From contig NZ_JAHIAB010000012.1 in NCBI RefSeq assembly GCF_018760365.1, positions 62,001 to 126,000 of the forward strand: DNA of 64,000 bases, in the 5' to 3' direction. The first letter of the stretch is position 1. Each line of letters opens with the position of its first letter. Source of the DNA: Pseudooceanicola endophyticus (GTDB lineage: Bacteria > Pseudomonadota > Alphaproteobacteria > Rhodobacterales > Rhodobacteraceae). Shown here piece by piece: positions 52,525-61,872 of the stretch. A program made the translations under genes and the position numbers. The notes beneath the pieces were generated by a model that saw only the letters and a program-made list of their open reading frames with translations, was not told the DNA's origin and made no database searches.

Positions 52525-53997
52525 ATGGCCGACCCGCTTTCCTTCCCCGCCGTTCCCGAATTCCAGACCGCGCTGCAGCGCTTTGCCCGCAGCCTGGCCG
52601 GGCCGGACCTGCCCGCACGCCTCCAGGCCGGGCTGATCGGCGACGGTATGCCCTTCGAGACGCCCTTCGGTCTGCAGAACATGCTTTATGCCGATTACGT
52701 CGCCTCGGGCCGCGCGCTGCGCCAGGTCGAGACCTTCGTGATGGAAGAGGTGCTGCCGGTCTATGCCAACAGCCATACCGAGGCCTCGCATGTGGGCCGC
52801 GTGATCACCCGGATGCGGGAAGAGGCGCGCGGCATCATCGCGGATCTGGTGGGGGCGGGGCCCGATTGCCACGTGATCTTTGCCGGCAACGGCGCCACCG
52901 GCGGGCTGAACCGCATCGTCGGCCTGCTGAACCTGCGCGAGCGCGTCGCCGCCGGAGAGGACATCCGCGTCTTCATCGGCCCCTACGAGCACCATTCCAA
53001 CATCCTGCCCTGGCGCGAAAGCGGCGCCCGCGTGACCGAGATCCCCGAAGCCCCCGGCGGCGGGGTTGATCTGGCGGCGCTTGAGGCAGAGCTGGTCGCG
53101 GCGCAGGGGGCGGGCCTGCTGATCGGCAGCTTCTCGGCGGCCTCGAACGTGACCGGTCTGCTGACCGATCCCGATCCGGTGACCCGGCTGCTGAAGGCCC
53201 ACGGGGCGCTGGCGGTCTGGGATTATGCCTGCGGCGCGCCCTACCTGCCGATGGACATGAAATCGGGGACCGACTGCGCCAAGGATGCCATCGTCTTCTC
53301 GGCGCACAAGTTCCCCGGGGGGCCGGGCGCCTCGGGCGTGGCGGTGCTGCGCGACAGCATCGTGGCGCGGGCGACGCCGACGCTGCCGGGCGGTGGCACG
53401 GTGTCCTTCGTGTCGCCCTGGACGCAGGTCTATTCCGGTCGGGTCGAAGCGCGCGAGGAAGCCGGTACGCCGAACGTGGTGGCCGATATCCGCGCCGCGC
53501 TGGTGATGATGGTGAAGGATGCGGTTGGCACCGATTATATCGGCCAGCGCGAAGAGGCGCTGCGCCAGCGCGCCCTGGCCGCCTGGTCCGGCCTGCCGCA
53601 GCTTCAGATCCTGGGCCAGAACGCGCAAAGCCATGCGCTGCCGGTGTTCTCGTTCCGGGTCTTCGGGGACAAGGGCCGGGTGCATCACCAGCTGTTCACC
53701 CGGATGCTGTCGGATCACTACGGCGTGCAGGCGCGCGGCGGCTGTGCCTGTGCCGGCCCCTATGCCCACCGCCTGCTGGAGATCGACGAGCCTGCCTCGG
53801 AAGCGCTGATGGCGCGCCTTGCCGCCGGCGAGGAGCTGGAGAAACCCGGCTGGACCCGGCTGAACCTGTCCTACCTGCACGATGACGCGCAGGCGGACCG
53901 GATCATCGCCGCCGTGCGCGACCTGGCCCAGAAGGCCGAGGCGATGGCCGCGCTTTACACCTGCGACACCCGCACCGCGCGCTTCAACGCCGCCTGA
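52525..53997 (+). CDS. Class V aminotransferase (cysteine desulfurase/selenocysteine lyase-like)
   Basis: This 490-residue PLP enzyme has the class V pattern: YADYVASGRALRQVE, HVIFAGNGATGGLNRI, SHTEASHVG, WDYACGAPYLP and the Schiff-base Lys in VFSAHKFPGGPGASG. Relatives include IscS, SufS, Csd and less defined aminotransferases. It is longer than usual at the C-terminus. The divergent Lrp gene suggests an amino-acid catabolic role. Substrate is uncertain. A neighbour in the convergent direction is asparaginase. Confidence 0.85.
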   Translation: MADPLSFPAVPEFQTALQRFARSLAGPDLPARLQAGLIGDGMPFETPFGLQNMLYADYVASGRALRQVETFVMEEVLPVYANSHTEASHVGRVITRMREEARGIIADLVGAGPDCHVIFAGNGATGGLNRIVGLLNLRERVAAGEDIRVFIGPYEHHSNILPWRESGARVTEIPEAPGGGVDLAALEAELVAAQGAGLLIGSFSAASNVTGLLTDPDPVTRLLKAHGALAVWDYACGAPYLPMDMKSGTDCAKDAIVFSAHKFPGGPGASGVAVLRDSIVARATPTLPGGGTVSFVSPWTQVYSGRVEAREEAGTPNVVADIRAALVMMVKDAVGTDYIGQREEALRQRALAAWSGLPQLQILGQNAQSHALPVFSFRVFGDKGRVHHQLFTRMLSDHYGVQARGGCACAGPYAHRLLEIDEPASEALMARLAAGEELEKPGWTRLNLSYLHDDAQADRIIAAVRDLAQKAEAMAALYTCDTRTARFNAA

Positions 53998-54022
53998 GCG
54001 CGCCGGCGCCCCGGTCTGGACC

Positions 54023-54988
54023 TCAGGCCGGGGTGGGGCGGGCGGCAGCCAGGTCGCACATCATCAGAAGACGCGCCTTGCGGGCGGTGATCTCGTCCAT
54101 CGGGGTCACGCCCAGGGCCTTCAGATCGGCCAGGCAGCCGGGATAGTCGTAATCCTCGGCCAGACGGCCCGACAGGGTGCTGCTGGTGATCGCCACCGGC
54201 ACGCCGTCCTGGCGCAGCTGCGCGATCTCGGGCAGCCAGTCGGGCGGAACCTGGCCGCGCCCCATGCCATCCAGCACCAGACCCTGCGCGCCGCTTTCGA
54301 CCGCCGCGCGCAGCAGCTTCGGCGAGGCCTGCATCGCCGCCGGCAGGATGTCGACCCGGGGCAGGGGGGGCTGCAGCGTGGTGAAGCGCGGCTTGTCCCA
54401 GGGGGCGGGGCGGCGCAGGTCGACGAATTCGCCATCCAGCGTGCCAAGCGCGCCATGCCCCGGAGAGCCGAAGCCCCCCAGCCGGTGGCTGGAGACCTTG
54501 CGCACATGGCGGGCCTCGTGGATCTCCTGGTCGAAGACCAGCAGGGCGCCGGCGCCCTGCGCGGCGCGCGAGGCGGCGGTGGTGATGGCGTCGCGGATGT
54601 TGGGGGCGGCATCGCTGCCCGGCGCATAGGGCACCCGCTGCGCCCCGGTCAGCACCAGCCCGGCCTGGGGCAGGTCGCAGATCAGGTCCATCAGGAAGGC
54701 GCTGTCCTCCAGAGTGTCGGTGCCCTGGCTGATCACCACGCCCGCCGCGCCTTCGGCCACCGCCTGGGCGGCCAGGTCGCGCACCAGGAACAGATCGTCG
54801 AAGGTGATCGCGTTGGAGGGCTTCTGGGCCAGCGTCTCGACCTCAAGCGTGACGGGCAGGTCGAGGTCCAGCCGCTCGATCAGTTCCATGCCGGTCATGG
54901 CGCCGGCAACCGCGCGGCCGCTTGCCCCCTGAAGGGAGGCGATGGTGCCGCCAAGGGCGAAGAGAACGATCCGGGGAGCTGCGCTCAT
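54023..54988 (-). CDS. Type II-like L-asparaginase
   Basis: This 321-residue hydrolase has the asparaginase motifs VLFALGGTIASLQGA (active-site Thr in GGTIA), VVISQGTDTLEDSAF (second Thr-Asp pair) and GLVLDGMGRGQVPP. It hydrolyses asparagine to aspartate and ammonia. No signal peptide is seen, so it is probably cytoplasmic or leaky. ATG 54988 is preferred to ATG 55009 (better AAGG spacing). It is convergent with the aminotransferase. Confidence 0.9.
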   Translation of the reverse strand: MSAAPRIVLFALGGTIASLQGASGRAVAGAMTGMELIERLDLDLPVTLEVETLAQKPSNAITFDDLFLVRDLAAQAVAEGAAGVVISQGTDTLEDSAFLMDLICDLPQAGLVLTGAQRVPYAPGSDAAPNIRDAITTAASRAAQGAGALLVFDQEIHEARHVRKVSSHRLGGFGSPGHGALGTLDGEFVDLRRPAPWDKPRFTTLQPPLPRVDILPAAMQASPKLLRAAVESGAQGLVLDGMGRGQVPPDWLPEIAQLRQDGVPVAITSSTLSGRLAEDYDYPGCLADLKALGVTPMDEITARKARLLMMCDLAAARPTPA

Positions 54989-55168
54989 GGCTGGGGCCTT
55001 CTGTAACATCGTAAGGTCGGGTTTGCTTTCTCGCTACCCTCTCGGGACGGGTTTGCCCAGAGCCCGCGGTACCGCGGCGGGTGCACCGTGGCGTGAAGGG
55101 GGCTTTTCAGCGCGGCGCGGGCGTGGCACAGCCTGCGCTCAACCCCTTGCAGCCGACGGACCGGCCCG

Positions 55169-56158
55169 ATGCCTGATCCCCTGATCCAGACCGATGCCGG
55201 CCCGACGCCCGGCTGGCACAGCTTCTCGACCGCCTCTCTGGAGGAGGCGGCGCGGCGGGCGGGCTGGCAGGCGGCGGCCAACACCCTGTTCCCGAGCAGC
55301 GTGCTGGAGGCGGCAGGGGCGGCGGATTTCTTCGGCGCGGTCTCCTGGCTGCGCTGCGGAGAGGTGCTGGTGGCCGATTTCGTCTCGACCGCCGCGGAGG
55401 TGTCGCGCGGCGAGGAGGAGATCGCCGAGGCCGACCTGTGGTACGAGGCCTGCCTGCAGGTCGAGGGCGATTGCCGGCTGGCGCAGGGCGGGCGCTTTAT
55501 CGCGGTCAGGCCCCGCGACATCGTGCTTTACGACAGCCAGCAGCCCTATGTGATGACCTTCGACGGCCCCTATCGGCAGATCGCGCTGAAGCTGCCCCGG
55601 GCGGGGCTGCGCGACCGGGTGCCGGGGATCGACGGGCTGATCCTGCGCCCGATCTCGGGGCAGTCGCTGCCGGGGCGCTTCCTGTTCGACTTCGTGCTGA
55701 CGCTCTGTGACGAGAAGGCCGAGAGCGGGCGCGCGCCGCTGGCGATCCGGCTGGGCAGCCAGATCACCGAGCTGCTGGCGATGGCGCTGTCGGACATGGT
55801 GTCGGACCAGCCGCTTTCGGCGCATCGCCAGGGGCAGCTGGCGCGGGTCAAGGCGCATATCCTTGCGCATCTGGACGATCCCGCGCTGAATCCCGGCGCC
55901 ATCGCCGAGGCGCAGGACATGTCGCTGCGGTCGCTCTACGAGCTGTTCGAGGCCGAGGAGGTGCCGGTCTCGGGCTGGATCCGGACGCAGCGGCTGGAGC
56001 GGATCCGCCGCGATCTGGGCGACAGCCTGCTTGCCTCCTGGCCGATTGCCACCATCGCGCTGCGGCGCGGCTTCAAGGACGTGGCGCATTTCTCGCGCGC
56101 GTTCCGGGCGCAGTACGGGATCAGCCCGCGCGCCTATCGCAAGGCCCGGCAGGGCTAG
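55169..56158 (+). CDS. AraC-family regulator
   Basis: This 329-residue protein has an AraC_binding_2 type sensing domain (residues 1-190, [19 protein letters not shown]) and an AraC HTH at the end ([73 protein letters not shown], cut at the natural turns). The family regulates uptake or degradation of aromatic or amine compounds. The ABC ATPase gene follows by only 10 bp, so they form one transcript. Confidence 0.88.
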   Translation: MPDPLIQTDAGPTPGWHSFSTASLEEAARRAGWQAAANTLFPSSVLEAAGAADFFGAVSWLRCGEVLVADFVSTAAEVSRGEEEIAEADLWYEACLQVEGDCRLAQGGRFIAVRPRDIVLYDSQQPYVMTFDGPYRQIALKLPRAGLRDRVPGIDGLILRPISGQSLPGRFLFDFVLTLCDEKAESGRAPLAIRLGSQITELLAMALSDMVSDQPLSAHRQGQLARVKAHILAHLDDPALNPGAIAEAQDMSLRSLYELFEAEEVPVSGWIRTQRLERIRRDLGDSLLASWPIATIALRRGFKDVAHFSRAFRAQYGISPRAYRKARQG

Positions 56159-56168
56159 GAGGGGGCGC

Positions 56169-56939
56169 ATGGACGCGGAGATAGAGGTCAGGGATGTGGC
56201 GCGGCGCTACCAGAAGGGTGGGGTGCAGGCACTGGAGGGCGTGTCGCTGCGCCTGGCGCCCGGCACCTTCACCGCCGTCATCGGGCCTTCGGGCTGCGGC
56301 AAGTCCACCCTGCTGAAGCTGATCGCGGGGCTTGAGGCCCCCGATGCCGGAGAGGTCCGTCTGGCCGGCCAGCCCCCCGAGGCGTTCCGCGCCGGCGGCG
56401 GGCTGGGCATCGCCTTTCAGGACGCGGCGCTGCTGCCCTGGCGCTCGGTCGAGGCGAATGTCGCCTTTCCGCTTCAGGTGCTGGGGCGCAGCCGGCGCGC
56501 CCATGCCGCCCGCATCCGCGAGCTGATCGCGCTGGTCGGGCTGGAAGGCCGCGAGGGGGCCCTGCCGGGGCAGCTTTCGGGGGGGATGCGCCAGCGGGTT
56601 GCGATTGCCCGGGCGCTGGTCAGCGATCCGCAGGTGCTGCTGCTGGACGAACCTTTCGCGGCGCTGGACCAGATCCTGCGCCGCACCATGACCATCGAGC
56701 TGCAAAGGATCTGGGCCGAGCGCCGCATCACCACCCTTCTGGTCACCCATGGCATCGAGGAGGCGGTCTTTCTGGCCGATCAGGTGGTGATCATGCAGGG
56801 CGGCCCGGGGCGCATTGCCGCCATCGTGCCGGTGCCCTTCGCGCGGCCCCGCGGCCCGGAGCTGTTCGCCGATCCGGCCTTCCATGCGCTGTGCGAAAGC
56901 CTGATGGCGCAGCTGGCGCCTATTGCGGATAGCAGATGA
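56169..56939 (+). CDS. ABC transporter ATP-binding protein, SsuB/TauB/ThiZ type
   Basis: This 256-residue ATPase has Walker [10 protein letters not shown], the Q-loop [22 protein letters not shown], signature [17 protein letters not shown], Walker [14 protein letters not shown] and the H-loop [16 protein letters not shown]. It belongs to the nitrate/sulfonate/taurine/pyrimidine group. No permease or binding protein is next to it, only the AraC gene 10 bp upstream and a PuuR-like regulator overlapping at the end (56920-56939). Its best partner within the window is the fused permease and NMT1-like binding protein at 18.9-21.6 kb, which lack an ATPase. Confidence 0.92.
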   Translation: MDAEIEVRDVARRYQKGGVQALEGVSLRLAPGTFTAVIGPSGCGKSTLLKLIAGLEAPDAGEVRLAGQPPEAFRAGGGLGIAFQDAALLPWRSVEANVAFPLQVLGRSRRAHAARIRELIALVGLEGREGALPGQLSGGMRQRVAIARALVSDPQVLLLDEPFAALDQILRRTMTIELQRIWAERRITTLLVTHGIEEAVFLADQVVIMQGGPGRIAAIVPVPFARPRGPELFADPAFHALCESLMAQLAPIADSR

Positions 56940-57558
56940 TCGACAGGTAGCGGATCGGGCGGTCCAGGTGACGTTCCGGCCCGTGCGGCGCATCGGAATC
57001 AAACAGCAGGGAATCCCCCGGCTCCAGCAGGTAGAGCGTGTCGCCGTGGCGGTATTCCAGCCGCCCCTCCAGCATGTAGAGCATCTCGATCCCCTCGTGC
57101 TGGAAGACCGGGAAGGTGTCGCTCTCGTCCCTGAGGGTCAGCAGGTAGGGTTCGACGACGACGCCGCTGTCGGTCGATCCGATATGGCCCAGCAGGTTGT
57201 ACTGGTGCCCGGCGCGGGTGCCGGCGCGCTTGATCTCGACCCCTTCTCCGGCCTTGACGTGGACGGCGCGGCGCGGCTGGTCGTAGCCCGAGAAAAGCTG
57301 GGTGATCGGCACCCGCAGGCTGTCGGCCAGCGCCTGAAGCGTGGAGAGCGAGGGCGAAACCAGGCCGTTCTCGATCTTGGAGAGGGCGCCGACCGAAAGG
57401 CCCGCCGCCTGCGCCAGATCCGAGCCGGTCATCCGCTGGCGCTTGCGCAGGTCGCGGATCTGCCGCCCGATCGCCAGTTCGAGGTTCTTCTCCCGCGTCT
57501 CGCGCACCGCGTGGGGGTTCTGGGTCAGGGCCCCGGGGCTGTCCTTGGTGGCGCTCAT
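56920..57558 (-). CDS. XRE-family regulator with cupin domain (PuuR-like)
   Basis: This 212-residue protein has an N-terminal helix-turn-helix ([36 protein letters not shown] and [19 protein letters not shown]) and a C-terminal cupin sensing barrel ([42 protein letters not shown], whose Glu and His residues fit a metal/ligand site; listed without the whole stretch). PuuR of E. coli has this build and senses putrescine. Start ATG 57558 has AAGGAG about 12 bases upstream. Polyamine control is inferred, not shown. Confidence 0.87.
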   Translation of the reverse strand: MSATKDSPGALTQNPHAVRETREKNLELAIGRQIRDLRKRQRMTGSDLAQAAGLSVGALSKIENGLVSPSLSTLQALADSLRVPITQLFSGYDQPRRAVHVKAGEGVEIKRAGTRAGHQYNLLGHIGSTDSGVVVEPYLLTLRDESDTFPVFQHEGIEMLYMLEGRLEYRHGDTLYLLEPGDSLLFDSDAPHGPERHLDRPIRYLSIICYPQ

Positions 57559-57642
57559 CTGGCGGTCGGTCTCCTTGCTGGCGTGACAGCCTAGGCCGGG
57601 GAGGCGGGCAGGTGCAAGGCCATGGGGGAGGTCTGGGAAGGG

Positions 57643-57662
57643 GGGCCGTCCTGCGACGGCCC
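57643..57662 (-). terminator. Hairpin after the SCO1 gene
   Basis: GGGCCGTC-CTGC-GACGGCCC, an 8-bp stem with a 4-nt loop, lies 20 bp past the SCO1 stop on the minus strand. It has no U-run but is placed to end the copper operon. Confidence 0.55.
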
Positions 57663-57682
57663 GCCCCAAAGCGCGGGCGCCG

Positions 57683-58345
57683 TTACAGCACCTTGTCCTG
57701 CAACGTGTAGCAGATCTGCCCGATCAGGTCCGAGGGCATGCGCGCGCCGCGTCCCTCGGGGTTGCCGGCCAGAAGGTTGCGCAGCTTGTCCTCCGCCTCG
57801 GCGGCGGGGGACTGGTAGGGGATCTCCTCGACAAACAGGCCCTGGGCATCGAAGAGCATCACGTAGGAGGTATGGTCCATCGTGTACTCTCCGTTCCCCA
57901 GATCGACGCGGTTGGCGAAGATGTCGAAGGAGGAGAGGGCCTTGCGCACCTCCTGCGGGGGGCCGGTGACGCCGGTCACCCCGGGGATCCAGGAGGTGTA
58001 GCCGCGCAGCTGGTCGAGGCTGTCGCGGGCGGGATCGACGGTGACGAAATAGACCTTCAGATCCTCCGCCTGTGGCAGATCCTGTTTCCACAGCGCGATG
58101 TCGCCCATGGTGGTGGGGCAGACATCGGGGCAATGGGTGAAGCCGAAGAACACCGCCGAGGGGGCGCCTTTCAGCGTCGCCTCGGTGAAGGGCGTGCCCT
58201 CGGTGGTCTCAAGCTGGTAGTCGCCCTTGCCCAGCAGCGCCGCCTTGTTGGCCTGGATGCGGGGTTCGATGACCAGCAGCGCGATGGCAGCCACCAGACC
58301 CGCGCCGACCAGTCCCAGTGTCAGGCGTTCCGCGGTGCGCGACAC
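57683..58345 (-). CDS. SCO1/SenC family copper protein
   Basis: This 220-residue protein has one N-terminal membrane anchor (LTLGLVGAGLVAAIALLVI) and a thioredoxin-like domain with the copper motif CPDVCP (Cys72 and Cys76) and the distant His in MDHTSYVML. SCO proteins deliver copper to the CuA site of cytochrome c oxidase. It starts with GTG directly after the stop of the YcnI-PCuAC gene (TAAGTG), so it is translated as a unit with it. Confidence 0.93.
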   Translation of the reverse strand: MSRTAERLTLGLVGAGLVAAIALLVIEPRIQANKAALLGKGDYQLETTEGTPFTEATLKGAPSAVFFGFTHCPDVCPTTMGDIALWKQDLPQAEDLKVYFVTVDPARDSLDQLRGYTSWIPGVTGVTGPPQEVRKALSSFDIFANRVDLGNGEYTMDHTSYVMLFDAQGLFVEEIPYQSPAAEAEDKLRNLLAGNPEGRGARMPSDLIGQICYTLQDKVL

Positions 58346-59338
58346 TTAGTTGTGCTCCGCATGGTCGTGGTCATGGCCGGGCATCGCCATCGCGCCGTGA
58401 TCCTGGCCGCCCGCCCGGGCATTGGGCGCGCCGATGGCCAGCGGCAGGGTGACGGTACCGGCGGTTTCGAAGGTCAGGGTGACATCGACCGTCCCGCCCT
58501 GCCTGAGCGGCTGCTTCAGCTGCATGAACATCAGGTGATAGCCGCCCGGTTGCAGGGTGACGGTGGCGCCGGCGGGGATCTCCAGCCCGTTTTCCAGCGG
58601 GCGCATGACCATCACGCCCTCCTTCATCTCCATCGAGTGGATCTCGGTGCGGGCCGCGACGGGGGTTTCGGCCGAGACCAGGCGATCGGACGCGGTGCCG
58701 GTGTTGGTGATGGTCAGGAAGCCGCCGCCCACCGGCGCATTGGGCAGCGTCGCGCGCGAGAAGCCGCCCGAGAGCTGCAGCGCGCCCAGCGTCACCGCCG
58801 CAGGGGCAGCGGCGTGGTCATGGCCCATGGGCGCGGCCTCGCCCGCCACCACCAGCAGCTTGGGCGCGGGGCCCTCGGCGCCCTTCGCGCCCGAGGTGTC
58901 GGTCCAGGCGGCCTGGCCGTTGTCGCACTGCTGCACGGTGGGGAAGTACAGCACCGTGCCCGGCGCCACGTCGGGGCCGATGGTGGCGCGGATCGTGAAC
59001 TCGTCATACCAGGCGTCGGGCAGGTCGCCGCCGGTCCAGCTGATCTGGCGCAGCCCCTCGGACATCTGCTGGCCGTGGTTCATGTAGGGACGCGCATAGG
59101 CGCCGGTCTCGGTCTCAAGCGTCCAGCCGGCCTTCGGCATCGGCTTGGCGGCATAGACCCCCTCGGGGAGGGAGAGGTGCACGGCGCGGGTGGCTTCACC
59201 GTCGCAGCCATGGGGCACGCGCAGGGTGATCTTGGTGGTTTCGCCGGGGGCGGCAGAGGTCTGTTCGAGCGTGACATGGGCCAGCGCGGGGCCGGCCAGG
59301 GCGGCCAGCGTCAGGGTGCAGAAGAGGGTACGGATCAT
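58346..59338 (-). CDS. YcnI (DUF1775)-PCuAC (DUF461) fusion, periplasmic copper chaperone
   Basis: This 330-residue exported protein has a signal peptide ending LAGPALA, after which mature YcnI begins with His (HVTLEQ), the first ligand of its copper site. A DUF1775 domain fills residues 20-165 (LPEGVYAAKPMPKAGW; DEFTIRATIGPDVAP). A PCuAC domain follows at 185-310 with the motif H(S)M-x10-M...H-x-M (EIHSMEMKEGVMVM; GGYHLMFM). The tail is His-rich (HDHDHAEH). Two copper-binding modules in one chain suggest a relay to SCO1 encoded just after it. Confidence 0.92.
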   Translation of the reverse strand: MIRTLFCTLTLAALAGPALAHVTLEQTSAAPGETTKITLRVPHGCDGEATRAVHLSLPEGVYAAKPMPKAGWTLETETGAYARPYMNHGQQMSEGLRQISWTGGDLPDAWYDEFTIRATIGPDVAPGTVLYFPTVQQCDNGQAAWTDTSGAKGAEGPAPKLLVVAGEAAPMGHDHAAAPAAVTLGALQLSGGFSRATLPNAPVGGGFLTITNTGTASDRLVSAETPVAARTEIHSMEMKEGVMVMRPLENGLEIPAGATVTLQPGGYHLMFMQLKQPLRQGGTVDVTLTFETAGTVTLPLAIGAPNARAGGQDHGAMAMPGHDHDHAEHN

Positions 59339-59398
59339 CTTGGATCTCCGATCGGGCCCGCGCGGTGGCGGGCGGGGTCTGACAGTTGGAAAAACGGG

Positions 59399-59749
59399 TC
59401 AGGCCGGGAGCGGAGGGGCGCGGGCGGTCAGCCCGAAGTCGAGCCGCGCGCGCGGCAGCACGAAGGCGGCCAGGCGGGGCAGGTCGAGGGCGCGGGCCAG
59501 GGGGACATGGCGGTCCGGGGCGGCGGGTTCGGGCGGCTCGGGCAGGGCATGGCAGAACGGGCAGTGATAGCCCATGTGCATCTCGGGCATGCCGCAGAGA
59601 TCGCCGGGATCCGCCCCGAGGATCAGCTGCGCCTCGATTCGGGCGCGGCTGTCGGGGGCCGGCGCCATGTGCATGGCCGAGAAGACGCTGACCATCGAAA
59701 GGACCAGCGCCGCCAGGACGGCCAGAAACGGGCGACGAAGGGCAGCCAT
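59399..59749 (-). CDS. DUF2946-like small protein of the copper operon
   Basis: This 116-residue protein has a hydrophobic start (LAVLAALVLSMVSVFSAMHM), likely a signal or anchor. A Cys/His/Met-rich patch follows (CGMPEMHMGYHCPFCHALPE), like the copper-associated DUF2946 family. It is the first gene of the operon with the YcnI-PCuAC fusion and SCO1. ATG 59749 is divergent from bioM. The patch could bind copper, by inference. Confidence 0.75.
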   Translation of the reverse strand: MAALRRPFLAVLAALVLSMVSVFSAMHMAPAPDSRARIEAQLILGADPGDLCGMPEMHMGYHCPFCHALPEPPEPAAPDRHVPLARALDLPRLAAFVLPRARLDFGLTARAPPLPA

Positions 59750-59803
59750 GCGGGGGACGTGCCAGAAATGTGATCGCGGGTGAACGGTGAGCGGGAGGAC
59801 AAA

Positions 59804-60649
59804 TTGTCGCACCCTGTGCCGCGCCTGCGGGCCGAGGCCCTTGCGCCTTGCCCGATTAGCGGGCACAGGAAGCGCTTTGACGGGACCGCAACGGGAGGCC
59901 GGGCCATCTCCACCCAAGCCGATATCGCCGCCGCGCATCTGCGGCTGGAGCAGGTCAGCTGCCGGATCGGTCCGCGCGCCGTGCTGGAGGGGCTGGAGCT
60001 GGACCTGCGGTTCCGTGCCCTGGGCGTGGTGGGGCGCAACGGGTCGGGCAAGTCGACGCTGGCGCGGCTGCTGGCGGGGCTGATGGCGCCCGATGCGGGG
60101 CAGCTGCGGCTGTGCGGCGTCGATGTGGCGGCGGACCGCGCGGCGGCGCTTTCGACCGTCGGCATCCTGTTCCAGAACCCCGATCACCAGATCATCTTTC
60201 CCACCGTGCTGGAGGAGGTCGCCTTCGGGCTGCGCCAGCAGGGCCTGCGCCGGCGCGATGCCGATGACGCGGCCCGCGCGGTGCTGGCGGCCTTCGGCAA
60301 GGCGGCCTGGGAAGAGGCGCCGGTCTCGACCCTGTCGCAGGGCCAGAAAAGCCTGGTCTGCCTGATGTCCATCGTCGCGATGCGGCCCCGGGTGCTGATC
60401 CTGGATGAGCCCTTCGCGGGGCTCGACATTCCGACCAAGGCGCAGCTGATGCGCTATCTTGGGCGGTATCATGGCAGTGTCATCCATGTTTCGCACGCGC
60501 CCGAGGATCTGGCGGATTGCGAGACGGTGCTTTGGCTGGAACAGGGCCGGATCCGCGATGTCGGGGCAAGCGGCACGGTGCTGCCCGCCTATCTGGCAGA
60601 GATGACCCGGCAGGGAGAGGGCGATGATATCTCTGACCTCCCCGGTTAG
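59804..60649 (+). CDS. bioM: Biotin ECF transporter ATPase BioM
   Basis: This ATPase has Walker A GVVGRNGSGKSTLARLLAG, the Q-loop FQNPDHQIIFPTVLEEVAFG, signature LSQGQKSLVCLMSI and Walker B VLILDEPFAGLD, typical of CbiO/BioM ATPases. With BioN and BioY it drives biotin uptake. The start is unsettled. TTG 59804 has GGGAGG seven bases upstream, GTG 59780 has no such site, and ATC 59906 has another GGGAGG at the right distance and lies nearer the domain start. TTG gives 281 residues. The order bioM-bioN-bioY is known from Rhodobacter. Confidence 0.9.
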   Translation: MSHPVPRLRAEALAPCPISGHRKRFDGTATGGRAISTQADIAAAHLRLEQVSCRIGPRAVLEGLELDLRFRALGVVGRNGSGKSTLARLLAGLMAPDAGQLRLCGVDVAADRAAALSTVGILFQNPDHQIIFPTVLEEVAFGLRQQGLRRRDADDAARAVLAAFGKAAWEEAPVSTLSQGQKSLVCLMSIVAMRPRVLILDEPFAGLDIPTKAQLMRYLGRYHGSVIHVSHAPEDLADCETVLWLEQGRIRDVGASGTVLPAYLAEMTRQGEGDDISDLPG

Positions 60650-61247
60650 GACGCGGGCCCATGGCTGGCCGGCGGGGCTGAAGCTGGGCCTGCTGGTGGC
60701 GGCGACGGTGCTGCTGGCCGCGCAGGATGCGCTGGCCTTCCATCTTTGCGCGCTGGCGGGCACGCTGGGGCTGTACCTGCTGCCGGGGGGGCGGTTCTTC
60801 CGTGCCGGGCTGCGGGCGCTGCGCGGCCTCTGGCCGGTGGCGCTGATCGTGCTGGCCTGGGACGGGTTGACCGGCGATCCGCTGGGCGGCGTGGTGGTGG
60901 TGCTGCGGATGGTCAGCGCGGTGGCGCTGGCCAATCTGGTGACCATGACGACGCGGCTCAGCGACATGATGGAGGTGGTCCACTGGCTGGGCCGCCCGCT
61001 GGCGCGGCTGGGGCTGAACCTGCGCGCGCTCGAGATCTGCCTGGCGCTGGTGATCCGCTCGATCCCGGCGCTGTCGGAAAAGGCGGGGCTGCTGCGGCGC
61101 AGCTGGCAGGCGCGCGCGCATCGCGCGCCGCGCTGGCGGCTGATCCCGCCGCTGACCCTGCTGGCACTGGACGATGCCGATCACGTGGCCGAGGCGCTGA
61201 AGGCGCGTGGCGGCGTGGCCGGTCCCAAGACCACGAAACTGCCCTGA
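60624..61247 (+). CDS. bioN: Biotin ECF transporter transmembrane protein BioN
   Basis: This 207-residue membrane protein has about five hydrophobic segments and the EcfT Ala-Arg motifs (RALEICLALVIRSIPALSEK; LLRRSWQARAHRA), which couple the T protein to the ATPases. It overlaps bioM by 26 bp. It belongs to the CbiQ/BioN family. Confidence 0.92.
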   Translation: MISLTSPVRTRAHGWPAGLKLGLLVAATVLLAAQDALAFHLCALAGTLGLYLLPGGRFFRAGLRALRGLWPVALIVLAWDGLTGDPLGGVVVVLRMVSAVALANLVTMTTRLSDMMEVVHWLGRPLARLGLNLRALEICLALVIRSIPALSEKAGLLRRSWQARAHRAPRWRLIPPLTLLALDDADHVAEALKARGGVAGPKTTKLP

Positions 61248-61270
61248 TCCGAGGAGAGGACGAAGAGGCC

Positions 61271-61816
61271 ATGGAAAAGACCGTTTCCCACGTCGCGCTG
61301 TTTGCCGCCGTCATTGCCGTGCTGGGGCTGATGCCCAAGCTGACGCTGGCCTTCGGCATTCCGGTGACCGCGCAGAGCATGGGCATCATGCTGGCGGGCG
61401 CCATCCTTGGGGCCCGGCGCGGCGCGCTGGCCGTGCTGGTGTTCCTGCTGCTGGTGGCGCTTGGCCTGCCGCTTCTGGCGGGCGGGCGTGGCGGCCTTGG
61501 GGTCTTCGTCGGCCCCACCGCCGGGTTCCTGGCGGGCTGGGTGGCGGCGGCCTTCGTCACCGGCCTGATCGTCGAGCGCTGGCGCTCGGCCCCGCTGGGG
61601 CTGGTGGCGGGCGTCGCCTCGGTCATCGGGGGGATCGTGGTGCTTTATGCCTTCGGGGTCGTCGGCATGGCGCTGGTGCTGCACCGCGGCCTGCTGGAAT
61701 CGGCCGGGCTGGTGCTGATCTTCGTGCCCGGCGACATCGTGAAGGCGGCGATCACCGCCGCGCTGACGGTCTCTCTGGCGCGGGCGCGTCCGCAAAGCCT
61801 GCTGTCGCGGGCGTAA
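61271..61816 (+). CDS. bioY: Biotin-binding S component BioY
   Basis: This 181-residue membrane protein is BioY: six hydrophobic helices, with PVTAQSMGIMLAGAILG and LARGGRGGLGVFVGPTAGF (here GGRGGLGVFVGPTAGFLAG), the conserved glycine-rich segment of the family, and FVPGDIVKAAITAAL at the end. It captures biotin from the periplasm. GAGGAG lies about 15 bases before the ATG. A strong terminator follows. Confidence 0.95.
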   Translation: MEKTVSHVALFAAVIAVLGLMPKLTLAFGIPVTAQSMGIMLAGAILGARRGALAVLVFLLLVALGLPLLAGGRGGLGVFVGPTAGFLAGWVAAAFVTGLIVERWRSAPLGLVAGVASVIGGIVVLYAFGVVGMALVLHRGLLESAGLVLIFVPGDIVKAAITAALTVSLARARPQSLLSRA

Positions 61817-61838
61817 GGTCCGGAGCCGGATCGAAGCA

Positions 61839-61870
61839 AGGGCGCGGTGTCACACCGCGCCCTTTTCGTT
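61839..61870. terminator. Intrinsic terminator after bioMNY (probably bidirectional)
   Basis: GGGCGCGGTG-TCA-CACCGCGCCC, a perfect 10-bp stem (61839-61861), followed by TTTTCGTTT. It lies 22 bp after bioY and 12 bp past the stop of the convergent oxygenase gene, so it may serve both. Confidence 0.9.
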
Positions 61871-61872
61871 TG

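Noticed and set aside
59750-59905. BioR operator before bioM
   Set aside because: No TTATNNATAA-like palindrome was found between the divergent genes.
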